This document shows, in pieces, positions 27,653 through 37,769 of a stretch of 64,000 bases of DNA. The position numbers were made by a program, and so were the translations under genes. Each line of letters begins with the position of its first letter. Position 1 is the stretch's first letter. The notes beneath the pieces are model-generated. The model saw nothing but the letters and a program-made list of their open reading frames with translations, had not been told where the DNA came from and did not search any database. The stretch is from Shewanella schlegeliana (GTDB taxonomy: Bacteria > Pseudomonadota > Gammaproteobacteria > Enterobacterales > Shewanellaceae): the NCBI RefSeq assembly GCF_016765635.1, contig NZ_JAESVD010000002.1:62001-126000 (forward strand), in the 5' to 3' direction.

Positions 27653-29263
27653 ATGAAACAAGTAGTTGAACACCAATCTGACGTTTTGGTTATCGGTAGT
27701 GGTGCTGCCGGTCTCACTTTAGCTTTGCATCTTGCTGAAAAATCAAAAGTTATTTTGCTATCCAAAGGGCCGCTCAGCGAAGGCTCAACCTATTATGCCC
27801 AAGGCGGTATCGCCTCAGTCTTCGATGAAGATGACACCATCGAGTCCCATGTTGCCGACACTTTAGTTGCCGGAGCCGGGCTTTGTGACGAACCTGTCGT
27901 CAAATTTACTGCCGAAAATGCCAAAGCTGCAATGCAATGGTTAATTAATTGTGGCGTGGCCTTCGATAAAGAAGAAGTTCCCGCTGGCAGTAAAGAGGAA
28001 GCGCCTTATCACTTAACCCGTGAAGGTGGCCATAGTCACAGACGCATTCTACATGCCGCAGACGCAACAGGCAAAGAGGTGCAAGTCACCCTACAGGATC
28101 AGGCTCGCAACCATCCCAATATTCTTGTGCTGGAGCGCTACAACGCCATCGACCTCATTACTACTCGTAAGTTGAGTCGACCGGGCAACCGTGTCCAAGG
28201 AGCCTATGTTTGGAACAGAGATGAAGAGCATGTTGAAACAGTTAAGGCACGTTTCGTTGCCCTAGCAACAGGCGGCAGTTCTAAGGTTTATCAATATACC
28301 TCTAACCCAGATATTGCATCTGGCGATGGCATTGCTATGGCGTGGCGTTCTGGTTGCCGTGTTGCCAATATGGAATTTAATCAGTTTCATCCAACTTGCT
28401 TATATCATGCCGATGCCAGAAACTTCCTGCTGACCGAAGCTCTTAGAGGTGAAGGGGCTTATTTGCGTCGCCCCGATGGCACACGCTTTATGCCAGAGTT
28501 TGATGAGCGTGCCGAGCTTGCACCACGTGACATCGTTGCTCGTGCCATTGACTATGAGATGAAGCGCTTAGGTTCTGACTGTGTGTATCTGGATATTACT
28601 CATAAGCCAGCAGACTTTATCATCAAGCATTTTCCAACTATTTATAAGCGCTGCCTCGAACTTGGCATCGATATCACCAAAGAGCCAATCCCTGTGGTAC
28701 CTGCCGCGCATTATACCTGCGGTGGTGTAATGACAGATCTGCATGGCCAAACCGATCTCAACGGCCTATACGCCATCGGTGAAGTGGCTTATACCGGACT
28801 TCACGGTGCAAATCGCCTAGCCAGTAACTCTCTGCTTGAGTGTCTGGTATTTGCCCGTGCTGCCGCCGAAGATATTGAGAGCCAACTCGGTAAAATTCCT
28901 ATGCCGAGTTGTTTACCGGCATGGGACGAGAGCCAAGTATCGAACTCCGACGAAGAGGTTGTCATCGCCCATAACTGGCATGAGCTTCGCCTCTTTATGT
29001 GGGATTATGTGGGTATTGTGCGCTCGGATAAGCGTCTTGAGCGGGCTCTGCGTCGCTGCGTAATGCTACAACAGGAAATTCAAGAGTATTACAGCAACTT
29101 TAAGGTGAGTAACAACTTACTTGAACTGCGTAACCTAGTACAAGTTGCCGAGCTGATAATTCGCTGTGCTATGGAGCGCAAGGAGAGTCGAGGCTTGCAT
29201 TATAATATCGATCATCCTAACAAGGATGAATCGCCAAAACCAACCATCTTACAGCCTGACTAA
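27653..29263 (+). CDS. nadB: L-aspartate oxidase
   Basis: 536 residues. Flavoenzyme that oxidises aspartate to iminoaspartate for NadA, the first step of de novo NAD synthesis. FAD loop [17 protein letters not shown] at about 15-31, [13 protein letters not shown] (about 45-57), [16 protein letters not shown] (about 121-136), and the fumarate-reductase-like [13 protein letters not shown] (about 350) and [16 protein letters not shown]. Length close to E. coli NadB (540). Divergent from rpoE across 220 bp; nearly touches convergent ygfX (8 bp) without an evident terminator. Confidence 0.98.
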   Translation: MKQVVEHQSDVLVIGSGAAGLTLALHLAEKSKVILLSKGPLSEGSTYYAQGGIASVFDEDDTIESHVADTLVAGAGLCDEPVVKFTAENAKAAMQWLINCGVAFDKEEVPAGSKEEAPYHLTREGGHSHRRILHAADATGKEVQVTLQDQARNHPNILVLERYNAIDLITTRKLSRPGNRVQGAYVWNRDEEHVETVKARFVALATGGSSKVYQYTSNPDIASGDGIAMAWRSGCRVANMEFNQFHPTCLYHADARNFLLTEALRGEGAYLRRPDGTRFMPEFDERAELAPRDIVARAIDYEMKRLGSDCVYLDITHKPADFIIKHFPTIYKRCLELGIDITKEPIPVVPAAHYTCGGVMTDLHGQTDLNGLYAIGEVAYTGLHGANRLASNSLLECLVFARAAAEDIESQLGKIPMPSCLPAWDESQVSNSDEEVVIAHNWHELRLFMWDYVGIVRSDKRLERALRRCVMLQQEIQEYYSNFKVSNNLLELRNLVQVAELIIRCAMERKESRGLHYNIDHPNKDESPKPTILQPD

Positions 29264-29271
29264 ATAGTGCT

Positions 29272-29697
29272 TTACCTGCACTGCCCCTGATAGGCTAACT
29301 GAAGTAGACGACACAGATGTCGATAATTTGTGTCGTCTAACATATCCGCCCACAGTACCAGACGTTTTATCTTCCCCATCAAAACAATATCAAACATCAC
29401 AGCAAAAGGTGTAATCACCGGCTTTCCAGTTAACACAAAGTCCATGCAGCGATTAAGCTTACCTCCACCATCAGCGTTGAGCACAAACTGACAGCGCCAA
29501 TGCCTTAAGCGATAAAACTGCCAGAGAAAAAAACCACAGCAGGCCGTAAAAACGAGGTACTTTATCGAGATATAAAGGGTATTTTCAGCGTAGGGCCAAA
29601 AAAGGAAAGAGCTTAAACAGATAACAGTAATAACGGCCAGAGAAAGTCGCTGACCGTTGGAGGAGCTAACATCAAAACTATGCTGCTGGACGCCCAC
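29272..29697 (-). CDS. ygfX: YgfX/CptA-like membrane protein
   Basis: 141 residues with two close membrane helices (about 20-35 and 42-62) and a C-terminal cytosolic part rich in hydrophobic strands (LVLWADMLDDTNYRHLCRLLQ). This fits YgfX (CptA), which in E. coli is encoded after sdhE and has been described as a toxin acting on MreB and FtsZ; other work questions a toxin-antitoxin role. The start overlaps the end of sdhE by 20 bp, so the two are translated together. Low sequence conservation is normal for this family; the assignment leans on position. Confidence 0.78.
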   Translation of the reverse strand: MGVQQHSFDVSSSNGQRLSLAVITVICLSSFLFWPYAENTLYISIKYLVFTACCGFFLWQFYRLRHWRCQFVLNADGGGKLNRCMDFVLTGKPVITPFAVMFDIVLMGKIKRLVLWADMLDDTNYRHLCRLLQLAYQGQCR

Positions 29698-29941
29698 GAA
29701 CCTTGATAATCATTTCAGCAAACGCAGGATTAGGGCACACTTCATGTCCCATAAACCAAGCAAATAACTCCGGGTCTTCACACTCGAGAAGTTTAACAAA
29801 TACGGTTTTATCTTCTAGCGACATTGACTCATAGTGCGCTTCAACAAAAGGCTGAAACAGAACATCCAGCTCAAGCATGCCTCTACGGCAAGCCCATTTA
29901 ACTCTTGATATTTTCATCGGTTCTTGGGTTGATTCAGACAA
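29678..29941 (-). CDS. sdhE: FAD assembly factor SdhE
   Basis: 87-residue small helical protein that promotes covalent flavinylation of SdhA and FrdA. The defining RGxxE motif is present in ACRRGMLELDVLF (about 17-29), as are LLECEDPELFAWFMG (about 51-65) and the end AEMIIKVRGR. Overlaps ygfX, which follows. In Shewanella, FAD-dependent fumarate reductases make flavin insertion of particular interest, but the soluble FccA-type enzymes bind FAD differently, so succinate dehydrogenase is the expected client. Confidence 0.95.
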   Translation of the reverse strand: MSESTQEPMKISRVKWACRRGMLELDVLFQPFVEAHYESMSLEDKTVFVKLLECEDPELFAWFMGHEVCPNPAFAEMIIKVRGRPAA

Positions 29942-30082
29942 GGTGCAAACTCCAAACTGTTATCGTTATATTGCAGCTAAGTGTACCAGTTGCCGCGCCT
30001 TAGTGTCGATAATTGCTACACAGGATAATCTAATCCGGACTAAGACTGAGGAGTCGACTAAGATAGCCTCATCAGGAACATG

Positions 30083-30991
30083 CTACAACTGCTGTACTTT
30101 TAAGTCGTTACCAGCGAACAACTCGGTAAAGTCTGTTTCTAATAGGCTCTTAACCGCCGGATGCTGGATCATTCGCTCGGCAAACATCACATGATACACC
30201 TCTTTAATTTCTGATGTTTCACCTAGCAAAGTCATACCGTGAGCTAAAATATCTTGCTTGTAAATCGAAGGAGCGACAAAGATCCCTTGTTTGAAAAAGC
30301 CAAAAGATTTCATCATCGCCGCATCATCAAACTCCCCCAGAATGCTCACATTCAGGGCCTTCTCATCAAACCAGCGCACTAATTGCTGCCCCAGTGAGGT
30401 TCGTCTTCCAGGAATAAGTAACTTTCCCTGCTCTAAGCATTGTGGAAAAGGCTTGGAGTATGTCTCTGCAGAGAAAAAAGCCACACCAGACTCACCGAGT
30501 TGCTTAGAAAGGATTTCAGGATATTTAAGGCTCTCCCCAGCGCAGTCAGAAAGGATCATATCCAATTTATGCTCACGTAGTCGCGTCATTAACTCTTCAT
30601 GTGTCGCTTCATAACAGGCTAAATGCATCGAGCCATCACTCGGTACAACAGAGAGTAATACTCGACTGCTCAACGCCTTAGATAACGCGGCCGCAATCCC
30701 CACTTCAAACAAGATATTTTCATCTTTTTGATAGTTCAGCAAGTCGAGCATTTCATAGCTAAGACTGAACATCTTGTCGGCATAGCGAAAAACTAATTCC
30801 CCAAGCTCAGTAGGCTCTAGTGAACGTCCTACTCGCTTAAATAAACTGCCCTTTAGGCTCGCTTCGAGCACGCGAATTTGACCTGTGACTGTTTGCGGGG
30901 TTAAGCATAAAGCCTCGGCAGCTTTAGCTACGGTGCCCTTCTTCTGGATCATCCAAAAATAGTAAAGATGGTTATAGTTTAGATTTGCCAT
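30083..30991 (-). CDS. nhaR: LysR-family transcriptional activator NhaR
   Basis: 302 residues. N-terminal winged helix-turn-helix (LYYFWMIQKKGTVAKAAEALCLTPQTVTGQIRVLE, about 8-42) and LysR effector domain. The start MANLNYNHLYYFW and the internal DLLNYQKDENILFEVGIAAALSK match NhaR, which activates nhaA in response to sodium and also pga genes in E. coli. It lies downstream of nhaA and a small gene on the same strand, but a strong terminator separates them, so it is probably transcribed on its own. Confidence 0.94.
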   Translation of the reverse strand: MANLNYNHLYYFWMIQKKGTVAKAAEALCLTPQTVTGQIRVLEASLKGSLFKRVGRSLEPTELGELVFRYADKMFSLSYEMLDLLNYQKDENILFEVGIAAALSKALSSRVLLSVVPSDGSMHLACYEATHEELMTRLREHKLDMILSDCAGESLKYPEILSKQLGESGVAFFSAETYSKPFPQCLEQGKLLIPGRRTSLGQQLVRWFDEKALNVSILGEFDDAAMMKSFGFFKQGIFVAPSIYKQDILAHGMTLLGETSEIKEVYHVMFAERMIQHPAVKSLLETDFTELFAGNDLKVQQL

Positions 30992-31017
30992 AGTCGGTTA
31001 CCGTTGTTGTAAATAAA

Positions 31018-31046
31018 AACGAGGCAACTTATTCAGTTGCCTCGTT
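31018..31046 (-). terminator. Terminator after the nhaA unit
   Basis: Perfect 12-bp stem AACGAGGCAACT / AGTTGCCTCGTT with a 5-nt loop, followed by TTT-rich DNA on the minus strand, 12 bp past the stop of the small secreted-protein gene. Confidence 0.88.
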
Positions 31047-31058
31047 AGTCTTTTAGGC

Positions 31059-31442
31059 TTACTTAAGACGTTGACAGTCCATTAAGTCAGACATCACAGC
31101 TGTTAAATCGTCAGTAGTCTTGATCTCACCAGCCGAGAATGCCTCAGCTAACCCTGAAACCAGCGAGTTTCGATCAGGTATTCTATCCCGGCAAAATTCA
31201 CGGTTGGCTTCCTGAAAACGCTTACCACCGCGGTACTTAAGTGCACGAGACTCATAACCATCAGTCTCTAACCGTTGACCCACAGCCGCACCTCTATACA
31301 TCAAGGCTCCATCAACAACACCATCTAAGTAGTTTTTACACACAACACTGTCGATGTCTTGATTACAACGCTCAATCTGACCAGCGGTTGCGACAGAGCT
31401 AAACCCAAGACCAATAACTAATGCAAATAATCCTAATCTCAT
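31059..31442 (-). CDS. Small secreted protein, possibly Rap1a/Tai-like
   Basis: 127 residues with a signal peptide cut near FSSVATA (residue 20). The mature part has four cysteines (C26, C35, C84 and C123 roughly) and the pattern [17 protein letters not shown], which recalls the 'C..Y..G..dg' core of the Rap1a/Tai immunity family; that likeness is by eye only. It overlaps the nhaA stop by four bases (ATGA), so it is translationally coupled to a sodium/proton antiporter. No effector gene is adjacent. I do not know its function; a periplasmic accessory to NhaA or an unrelated hitchhiker are both possible. Confidence 0.7.
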   Translation of the reverse strand: MRLGLFALVIGLGFSSVATAGQIERCNQDIDSVVCKNYLDGVVDGALMYRGAAVGQRLETDGYESRALKYRGGKRFQEANREFCRDRIPDRNSLVSGLAEAFSAGEIKTTDDLTAVMSDLMDCQRLK

Positions 31443-32614
31443 GCCTTCTCTCCTTTCTCAGGTAACACCTTCGACAACCAGAAATAACCTATCGTCGCTG
31501 ATGCTATTGACCCCAATAAAATCCCTAATCTTGCATAATCACCGTACATCTGTCCCTCACCAATAAAGGCAAGTGAAGAGATAAACATAGACATAGTGAA
31601 ACCGATACCACACATCACAGCAACAGGTGTAATGTGCCTCCAGCCCATGCCTTCAGGTAAAACAGCCAGTTTAAGCTTCACGGCGATGAAACTAAACAAC
31701 ATGATACCAAGCGGCTTACCTACCAATAGACCGAGTGCAATACCAAGTGGTACTGGTGATAACAATGAGCTTAAACTCATACCACCTAAGTCTACGCCTG
31801 CGTTTGCAAAAGCAAAGATAGGCAAGATAATGAAGGTACTCCATGGGTGCAGACTATGCTCTAAACTCTCAGAAGGAGACGATCCATCTTTAGCTCTAAG
31901 CGGAATACAGAAGGCAATAATTACGCCTGCTAATGTGGCATGTACACCAGACTTCAGAACCGCGATCCATAAAATAAGACCTAATACACCATATGGCCCT
32001 AGGGCGGTGACGCCTTTGCGATTTAATCCAATTAAACCAAGAATCGCAATAGCAGCGACAACTAAGCTAATAGTTGATAAATCTGTACTGTAGAACAGTG
32101 CAATAATGACAACCACACCGAGGTCATCGATAATCGCCAGTGCTAATAGAAACACCTTTAATGCTACAGGTACGCGGCTACCAAGTAGCGCCATAATACC
32201 TAAAGCAAACGCGATATCGGTCGCAGCTGGAATTGCCCAACCCACCTGTGTAATTGGATCTGAGTAGTTGAAAAGAAGGTATACAGCTGCTGGGAAAACC
32301 ATACCGCCGATCGCCGCAAATGTAGGCAAAGATGCCTGAGCACGGCTAGATAATGCACCTTCAAGCAACTCTCGCTTCACTTCCAAACCGATAAGCATGA
32401 AGAAAATGGCCATCAAGCCATCGTTGATCCAGTGAATAAGTGTCTTATCGATATCAAGGCTACCAACACGCACTTGCATCTCTGTTTCCAGAAAGCCTTG
32501 GTACATACCCGATAAAGGTGAGTTTGCTAATAACATTGCAAGCACGACGGAAATCATCAATAAGATGCCGCCTGCCGATTCCTGGCTTAGAAAATTCCTA
32601 ATTGCCCGTTCCAT
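31439..32614 (-). CDS. nhaA: Na+/H+ antiporter NhaA
   Basis: 391 residues, about 12 membrane helices. Exports sodium in exchange for two protons, important at alkaline pH and in sea water. The paired transport aspartates are in [13 protein letters not shown] (about 155-168), and the pH-sensor region [17 protein letters not shown] (about 68-84) is intact; [17 protein letters not shown] precedes the DD. Length equals E. coli NhaA (388). First gene of nhaA, small secreted protein, (terminator), nhaR. Induction by NhaR and sodium is expected from the family. Confidence 0.98.
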   Translation of the reverse strand: MERAIRNFLSQESAGGILLMISVVLAMLLANSPLSGMYQGFLETEMQVRVGSLDIDKTLIHWINDGLMAIFFMLIGLEVKRELLEGALSSRAQASLPTFAAIGGMVFPAAVYLLFNYSDPITQVGWAIPAATDIAFALGIMALLGSRVPVALKVFLLALAIIDDLGVVVIIALFYSTDLSTISLVVAAIAILGLIGLNRKGVTALGPYGVLGLILWIAVLKSGVHATLAGVIIAFCIPLRAKDGSSPSESLEHSLHPWSTFIILPIFAFANAGVDLGGMSLSSLLSPVPLGIALGLLVGKPLGIMLFSFIAVKLKLAVLPEGMGWRHITPVAVMCGIGFTMSMFISSLAFIGEGQMYGDYARLGILLGSIASATIGYFWLSKVLPEKGEKA

Positions 32615-33050
32615 TTTTACGCTCCATAAAATCTCAATACCGCGAGTGTAGCCGAATACGATTAACCTGAATAATCGTTTGCATCAGCTATAAACATCGG
32701 GATATCCGAAGTATCAAGTCTAGTCCTATAGAAAGTAAATATCAAACATCAACAGAATAATCACGTTTTAAAAACTCACAACAACAATAAAGCGCTATAG
32801 ATCACACTTTTTTAGCAAGTAAAACGGTGGTCTATATCGAAAGTCTAGTTTTCTCTAAAAATGAGAGCCTAAATCACCCGCAGATAAGGACTCGAAAAAA
32901 ACGAAGTTTCGTTCATTTTTGCAGCAATCATTAACTGAGTCTATGCTGAAAATAGACTTAAACCGTCAAAGTAACAGGAATCTTATAACAGATAAATTGA
33001 AGGTATAAATAGATGAAGGCTACGCGAGAGTTTGGCCAATATTGGATAAA
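32615..33050. other. Intergenic region upstream of nhaA
   Basis: 436 AT-rich bp between nhaA and the thyA terminator. It should hold the nhaA promoter and any NhaR sites. A small dyad ACGAA/TTCGT lies near 32899-32910. No gene or RNA was recognised. Confidence 0.5.
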
Positions 33051-33076
33051 AAAAACTCGCCATTTGGCGAGTTTTT
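33051..33076 (-). terminator. Terminator after thyA
   Basis: Perfect 11-bp stem AAAAACTCGCC / GGCGAGTTTTT with a 4-nt loop, 25 bp past the thyA stop codon. A and T runs on both sides may let it work in either direction. Confidence 0.88.
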
Positions 33077-33101
33077 ATAGTCTGATTTGTACTCAGGAAA
33101 A

Positions 33102-33953
33102 CTACACAGAGAATGGGTATTTAATCGCCTCGTGGTGTTCATAGCCTGTCACTTCAAAGTCATCCATCGTCACCCAAGTCTCAAGATCTTTTAAGGATTT
33201 GATATCAGGGTTAATCACTAACTTCGGTGAAGCAAAGGGTTGGCGCTTAATCTGCACATCTCGCATCAGTTCTAACTGATCTTCATAGATATGGGCGTTA
33301 ACAATTTTATGGAACGCCGTTCCCGCTTTGTGTCCTGTAATTTGTGCCATCAAGGCCAATAGCGTAAATACCTGGACCTGATTGAAGTTCAGCCCTAGTG
33401 GGACATCGCAGGAGCGCTGGAAGCTCGTTAGGTGCAAGGTATCACCCACTAAAGAGAAGTTGTGGGTGTGCATACACGGTCTTAAACACCCCATATGAAA
33501 TTCACCTGGATTATAGAAGCTCAAGATCTCGCCTCTGTCATCTATCCCTTTAGATAGGTCATCGACAATTTTACGTAACTGGTCAACGTTGCCACCGTCT
33601 GGCTTACTCCAACCTCGCCCCTGAACACCGTAGACTCGGCCCATATCGTCCGTGCCTTTACGATGTGGGTTATTTAGCCAAGCTTGGTTATCATTGGCAT
33701 TGGCGTTCCAAGTATTACAGCCGATAGCACGAAAATCAGCAGCATTATCATAACCTCGGATATAGCCTAGCAGTTCGGCGATGGCTGCTTTATAAAAACT
33801 TTTACGGGTGGTAATCAGCGGAAATTCATTTTTATCGACATGATAAACCAGATCAGCATTAATCACCGTAAGACAACGTTTACCGGTGCGGCTATTCTCA
33901 ACCCATGTTCCTTCATCAATAATGCGCTGACAAAGATCTAAATACTGTTTCAT
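33102..33953 (-). CDS. thyA: Thymidylate synthase
   Basis: 283 residues. Methylates dUMP to dTMP with methylenetetrahydrofolate. Catalytic cysteine in [10 protein letters not shown] (about 160), the dUMP-binding [14 protein letters not shown] (about 180-193) and folate region [22 protein letters not shown] (about 46). Slightly longer than the E. coli enzyme (264), as in Vibrio and Shewanella. In many gammaproteobacteria lgt lies directly upstream of thyA; here the upstream neighbour is a TauE/SafE permease instead. Confidence 0.98.
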   Translation of the reverse strand: MKQYLDLCQRIIDEGTWVENSRTGKRCLTVINADLVYHVDKNEFPLITTRKSFYKAAIAELLGYIRGYDNAADFRAIGCNTWNANANDNQAWLNNPHRKGTDDMGRVYGVQGRGWSKPDGGNVDQLRKIVDDLSKGIDDRGEILSFYNPGEFHMGCLRPCMHTHNFSLVGDTLHLTSFQRSCDVPLGLNFNQVQVFTLLALMAQITGHKAGTAFHKIVNAHIYEDQLELMRDVQIKRQPFASPKLVINPDIKSLKDLETWVTMDDFEVTGYEHHEAIKYPFSV

Positions 33954-34037
33954 GATTATCTACCTATAAAAAAGAGTTGCTGAGCTTACTGTCAGCGCTA
34001 AACGCGGAAATACTACCAATAATTACTCGGTAGAACA

Positions 34038-34838
34038 TTATGCTAAAACAAGTTTCAAACCGACAAGGGCAAGGAATACAGCAAATAGCTTCTTTAACTT
34101 TGCTGTGGGAAGCGTAGTAGCCGCCCTTGCGCCCACAGGCGCCATTAACATTGAGGTCGATACGATACCAATGAGCGCTGGCAGATAGATGTAGCCTAGA
34201 GTCCAATCGGGTAAGCTTGGGGCGTTCCAGCCTGCCAATGTATAACCAATACTGCCAAACAAGGCGATGAGTAACCCCGTCGCCGCAGAGAAGCCCACGG
34301 CAAAACGCATCTGTAGGCCACACCAAGTTAAGAATGGAACCAAAAGAACTCCACCACCTATCCCCATCAACGCCGCAATAACCGCAATGCCTGCTGCGGC
34401 AAAAAATAAACTCATCGGCCCTGGCATATTTCGGCTTGATTGTGCTTTAAATGGGTAGGCCATCTGCACTGCCATCAAGATCACGAATAGTGCAAAGATT
34501 TGCTGCAGTGATTTAGCGGCAATCATCTCAGAGATAAATCCCGAGCATAAAGCTCCCAACACAAAACCGGGCAGCATAGATTTAAATAGCGGCCAAGGAA
34601 TGTTTTCTCGTTTATGGTGAGCACGAGCAGAAGAGAGAGAAGTCAGGATAATTGCAGCTAAAGAAGTCGCGATAGCCACATGGGGTAAGTTATCTGACGT
34701 AATACCGGCCTGAGGAAGAATATGCAGCAAGGCAGGAACCGCTATCAGGCCCCCACCGATCCCTAGGAGCCCAGCCATAAAACCGATCCCCGCGCCTAAA
34801 ATAAGGCAGATGCACAATATATATAGCCAGCTTTCCAC
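34038..34838 (-). CDS. TauE/SafE-family membrane permease
   Basis: 266 residues with seven or eight membrane helices and the two family repeats: FMAGLLGIGGGLIAVPALL (about 20-38) and AALMGIGGGVLLVPFLTWCGL (about 152-172). Members export or import sulphite, sulphoacetate, taurine-linked or other small anions; the substrate cannot be deduced. It lies 74 bp after ptsP and 84 bp before thyA on the same strand. No link of function with either neighbour is apparent. Confidence 0.88.
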   Translation of the reverse strand: MESWLYILCICLILGAGIGFMAGLLGIGGGLIAVPALLHILPQAGITSDNLPHVAIATSLAAIILTSLSSARAHHKRENIPWPLFKSMLPGFVLGALCSGFISEMIAAKSLQQIFALFVILMAVQMAYPFKAQSSRNMPGPMSLFFAAAGIAVIAALMGIGGGVLLVPFLTWCGLQMRFAVGFSAATGLLIALFGSIGYTLAGWNAPSLPDWTLGYIYLPALIGIVSTSMLMAPVGARAATTLPTAKLKKLFAVFLALVGLKLVLA

Positions 34839-34912
34839 AAGCGCTACCTTTAGTCGTTATTATTTATCAAGCTTAAAACAATCAAGGCGGAGTTCATAGA
34901 GCATAAGCTCTT

Positions 34913-37147
34913 TTAACTTAATACTGACGTGAGCCCCTTTTGTTCACAGTATTGACCCACTAGCAACCTCACCTCTTCGCCACTATTTAGCTTTAAGGCC
35001 TGAGCTAGTAGCTGATTCAACTCGGTTTGAGAAACACGCCTTAAAAGGTAATTTATCCGAGCTAAGCTCGCTTGGTTCATACTTAACTGGTCGTAGCCCA
35101 TAGCGATAAGCAAAATAGCGCCAATAGGCTCGCCAGCAAGCTCTCCACAGACGCTAATCGGCAACTGATACTCGTTACACCGCTCTACTGCAAACTTAAG
35201 CGCTCTAAGCACCCCAGGATGATAACTATCAAATAGGGGACTCACACTGGGGTTGTTACGATCGACCGCTAACAAGTATTGAGTTAAATCGTTGGAGCCA
35301 ACTGAGACAAAATCGACACGTTTAGCGACTTCATCGAGTTGATACAGCAACACGGGCACTTCAAGCATAATGCCGACTTTAGGCATAGTAACCGTTTTGC
35401 CAAGCTCCGCGGTTAGCTCCTGACAAGCTTGATCTAGATAGATAAGTGCTAAATCAACCTCTTCGAGATTGCTGACCATAGGTAGGAGTACGTGCAACTG
35501 TTCTGAACCTATCGCTGCTTGCAGCATGGCTCTTAGCTGGATCAAGAATAACTCCGGATGGTCGAGTGACAAGCGAATACCACGCCATCCTAAGAAAGGG
35601 TTATCTTCTACAATAGGAAAATAATCGAGCGGCTTATCTCCGCCAACATCTAGAGTTCGCATCACTACAGGCTTGTCGCCTGCCGCCTTTAATACCTTAC
35701 GGTAAATTTCGAGTTGCTCGATCTCACCTGGGAAACACTGCTTAATCATAAACAGGATCTCGGTGCGGTAAAGTCCAATACCGTCAGAGTCTGAACCTGT
35801 TTCTGAATCGACACTGGAAAGCAGGCCACTGTTTATATAAAGGTAAATACGCTTACCATCTTGAGTAACCGTTTTAAATGACAACTCTTGTGCATATTGT
35901 CTTTGCTGCTCTTCCTGAGCAGCAATTAAGCTTTGGTACTCTGAAAGTACTATCGCGGATGGCTCAATAATCACTTGGCCACGATTGGCGTTAATGATTA
36001 GCAAAGACTGTTCGATATTAGCGCTTAAAATCCCATCAACACCAATTATCGCTGGCACTCCCATCGCTCGAGCGAGAATGGACGCATGAGAGTTTGCTCC
36101 ACCGAACTCGGTAACGATACCTGCAAGCTTCTGCCGAGGAAATTCTGCAAGCAAGGTGGTGCTCGCCTCACGCGCAATCAGGATCACTGGCGTTTCGGGC
36201 TCTAAAAAGATCTTATTGGGTTCAATTAATTGCCTAAGAACCCTTTGCCCTAAATCTCTGATATCACTGGCGCGCTCTTTCAGATAAAGATCGCTCATCG
36301 CCTCAAAATGTTCGATATAACGTTTTGATACACGGCATACAGCCGTTTCAGCGCACCAGCCAGCTCTAACTTCTTTTATGTATTCACCACCGAGGCTACT
36401 TTTTTCAAGCAGTAACAGCAATGCATTAAAAATTGACGCCGCTTCTTCATCTTTCTCACGGTCAAAACGCTGTGACAAGCCAACCAATAGATCTTTACAG
36501 CGACTCATCGCCTCTTGCAGACGCAACTCTTCACCTGCCGTTGATTGAGTTTGCTGCTCGACTAAATCAAATGAAATCTGCCCGCCCAGCACTAACGCCT
36601 TTGCTATCGCAATCCCTTTCGATGCTTGGGTGCCAGTATAATAACGCTGCTGCAGGCTATCCCCACTCTTAACCTTATGGGTGAGTCCCTTGATTGCAAC
36701 AGCGAGCTGCGCTGCGAGCGTCATTAAAAAAGCTTCTTCGCCTTCACTAAACTGCCGAGCTTGAACCTGCTGCACCACGATCACGCCAATCACTGATTTT
36801 TGATAAACGATTGGTACCGCAAGAAAGGCGCTGTAGGCTTCTTCAGCCACTTCGGGAAGTAATTTAAATCTAGGGTGTGAAGCCGCATCGGCTAAGTTAA
36901 TGGCTTCTTCTCTTTGGGCTACCAGCCCAACGAGCCCTTGGGTGACAGGGAGTTTGACACGATTGACAGCTGAAGGGTCTAAGCCATCTGTCGCGGATAA
37001 AATAAGATGTTGCTCCTCTATAATATAGATAGAGCAACATTCAGTCATCATAGCTTGTTTGGTTCGCGTAACCAGCAACTCCAACGCATATTGTAGATCG
37101 CGGGCTGAAGCAACTGCTTGTGTGATATCTCTAAGTGTTTTTAGCAC
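34913..37147 (-). CDS. ptsP: Phosphoenolpyruvate-protein phosphotransferase PtsP (EI-Ntr)
   Basis: 744 residues. First enzyme of the nitrogen PTS, passing phosphate from PEP to NPr (PtsO) and on to EIIA-Ntr. N-terminal GAF domain (about 1-165), then the EI domains: phosphohistidine in GGANSHASILARAMGVPAI (about 350-368), PEP-binding barrel with RTLDVGGDKPLDYF (about 500) and FVSVGSNDLTQYLLAVDRN, and the catalytic cysteine in ISVCGELAGEP (about 665). Length fits E. coli PtsP (748). 18 bp after rppH, forming rppH-ptsP. Confidence 0.97.
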   Translation of the reverse strand: MLKTLRDITQAVASARDLQYALELLVTRTKQAMMTECCSIYIIEEQHLILSATDGLDPSAVNRVKLPVTQGLVGLVAQREEAINLADAASHPRFKLLPEVAEEAYSAFLAVPIVYQKSVIGVIVVQQVQARQFSEGEEAFLMTLAAQLAVAIKGLTHKVKSGDSLQQRYYTGTQASKGIAIAKALVLGGQISFDLVEQQTQSTAGEELRLQEAMSRCKDLLVGLSQRFDREKDEEAASIFNALLLLLEKSSLGGEYIKEVRAGWCAETAVCRVSKRYIEHFEAMSDLYLKERASDIRDLGQRVLRQLIEPNKIFLEPETPVILIAREASTTLLAEFPRQKLAGIVTEFGGANSHASILARAMGVPAIIGVDGILSANIEQSLLIINANRGQVIIEPSAIVLSEYQSLIAAQEEQQRQYAQELSFKTVTQDGKRIYLYINSGLLSSVDSETGSDSDGIGLYRTEILFMIKQCFPGEIEQLEIYRKVLKAAGDKPVVMRTLDVGGDKPLDYFPIVEDNPFLGWRGIRLSLDHPELFLIQLRAMLQAAIGSEQLHVLLPMVSNLEEVDLALIYLDQACQELTAELGKTVTMPKVGIMLEVPVLLYQLDEVAKRVDFVSVGSNDLTQYLLAVDRNNPSVSPLFDSYHPGVLRALKFAVERCNEYQLPISVCGELAGEPIGAILLIAMGYDQLSMNQASLARINYLLRRVSQTELNQLLAQALKLNSGEEVRLLVGQYCEQKGLTSVLS

Positions 37148-37165
37148 TAACGCAAACCTCCCTAT

Positions 37166-37687
37166 TTAGCTTCTACGCATACCTCGTCTTCTGTTATTCG
37201 ACTCTTTAACCTGTAAAGGTAAGGTAGTCGGAGCGAACTCTTTCATGACTTTTCGGTAAACATCTCTTTTAAAAGAAACGACTTGCCTTACTGGATACCA
37301 ATAACTAACCCAACGCCAATCATCAAACTCTGGATGGCCACTTGCGTTGAGATCTATGGCATTTTCGGCACTTTTCAATTGTAGCAAAAACCACTTCTGT
37401 TTTTGCCCTATACACACGGGTTTACTATCTTGTCTGATTAACCGCTTAGGTAGCCTATAGCGTAACCATGATCGCGTCGATGTTAGAATTTGCACATGTT
37501 CTGGCTTTAATCCTACTTCTTCATATAACTCACGATACATGGCCTCTTCTGCCGACTCTCCATCGTCAACGCCACCCTGAGGAAATTGCCAGGAATGTTG
37601 GCCAAATCGTCTTGCCCACATAACCTGCCCAAAGCGATTACAGATAATGATGCCCACATTTGCGCGAAAGCCGTCACTATCAATCAC
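37166..37687 (-). CDS. rppH: RNA pyrophosphohydrolase RppH
   Basis: 173 residues. Removes pyrophosphate from 5'-triphosphate mRNA ends and so triggers RNase E decay. The Nudix box [22 protein letters not shown] lies at about 37-58, after FPQ in QHSWQFPQ. N-terminus [17 protein letters not shown] is typical. First gene of rppH-ptsP; divergent from mutH across nearly 700 bp. Confidence 0.97.
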   Translation of the reverse strand: MIDSDGFRANVGIIICNRFGQVMWARRFGQHSWQFPQGGVDDGESAEEAMYRELYEEVGLKPEHVQILTSTRSWLRYRLPKRLIRQDSKPVCIGQKQKWFLLQLKSAENAIDLNASGHPEFDDWRWVSYWYPVRQVVSFKRDVYRKVMKEFAPTTLPLQVKESNNRRRGMRRS

Positions 37688-37769
37688 ATGGACTCCGAAC
37701 TATTAACTATTAATCTTTTGATTGTTTCACAAAGCGTGTCCGGCAGCAAATATCTGTTACGCACAATTC

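Noticed and set aside
33964..34326. Open frame between thyA and the permease that might have been a degenerate lgt
   Set aside because: It lies in another frame of the TauE/SafE gene and shows no Lgt motif.
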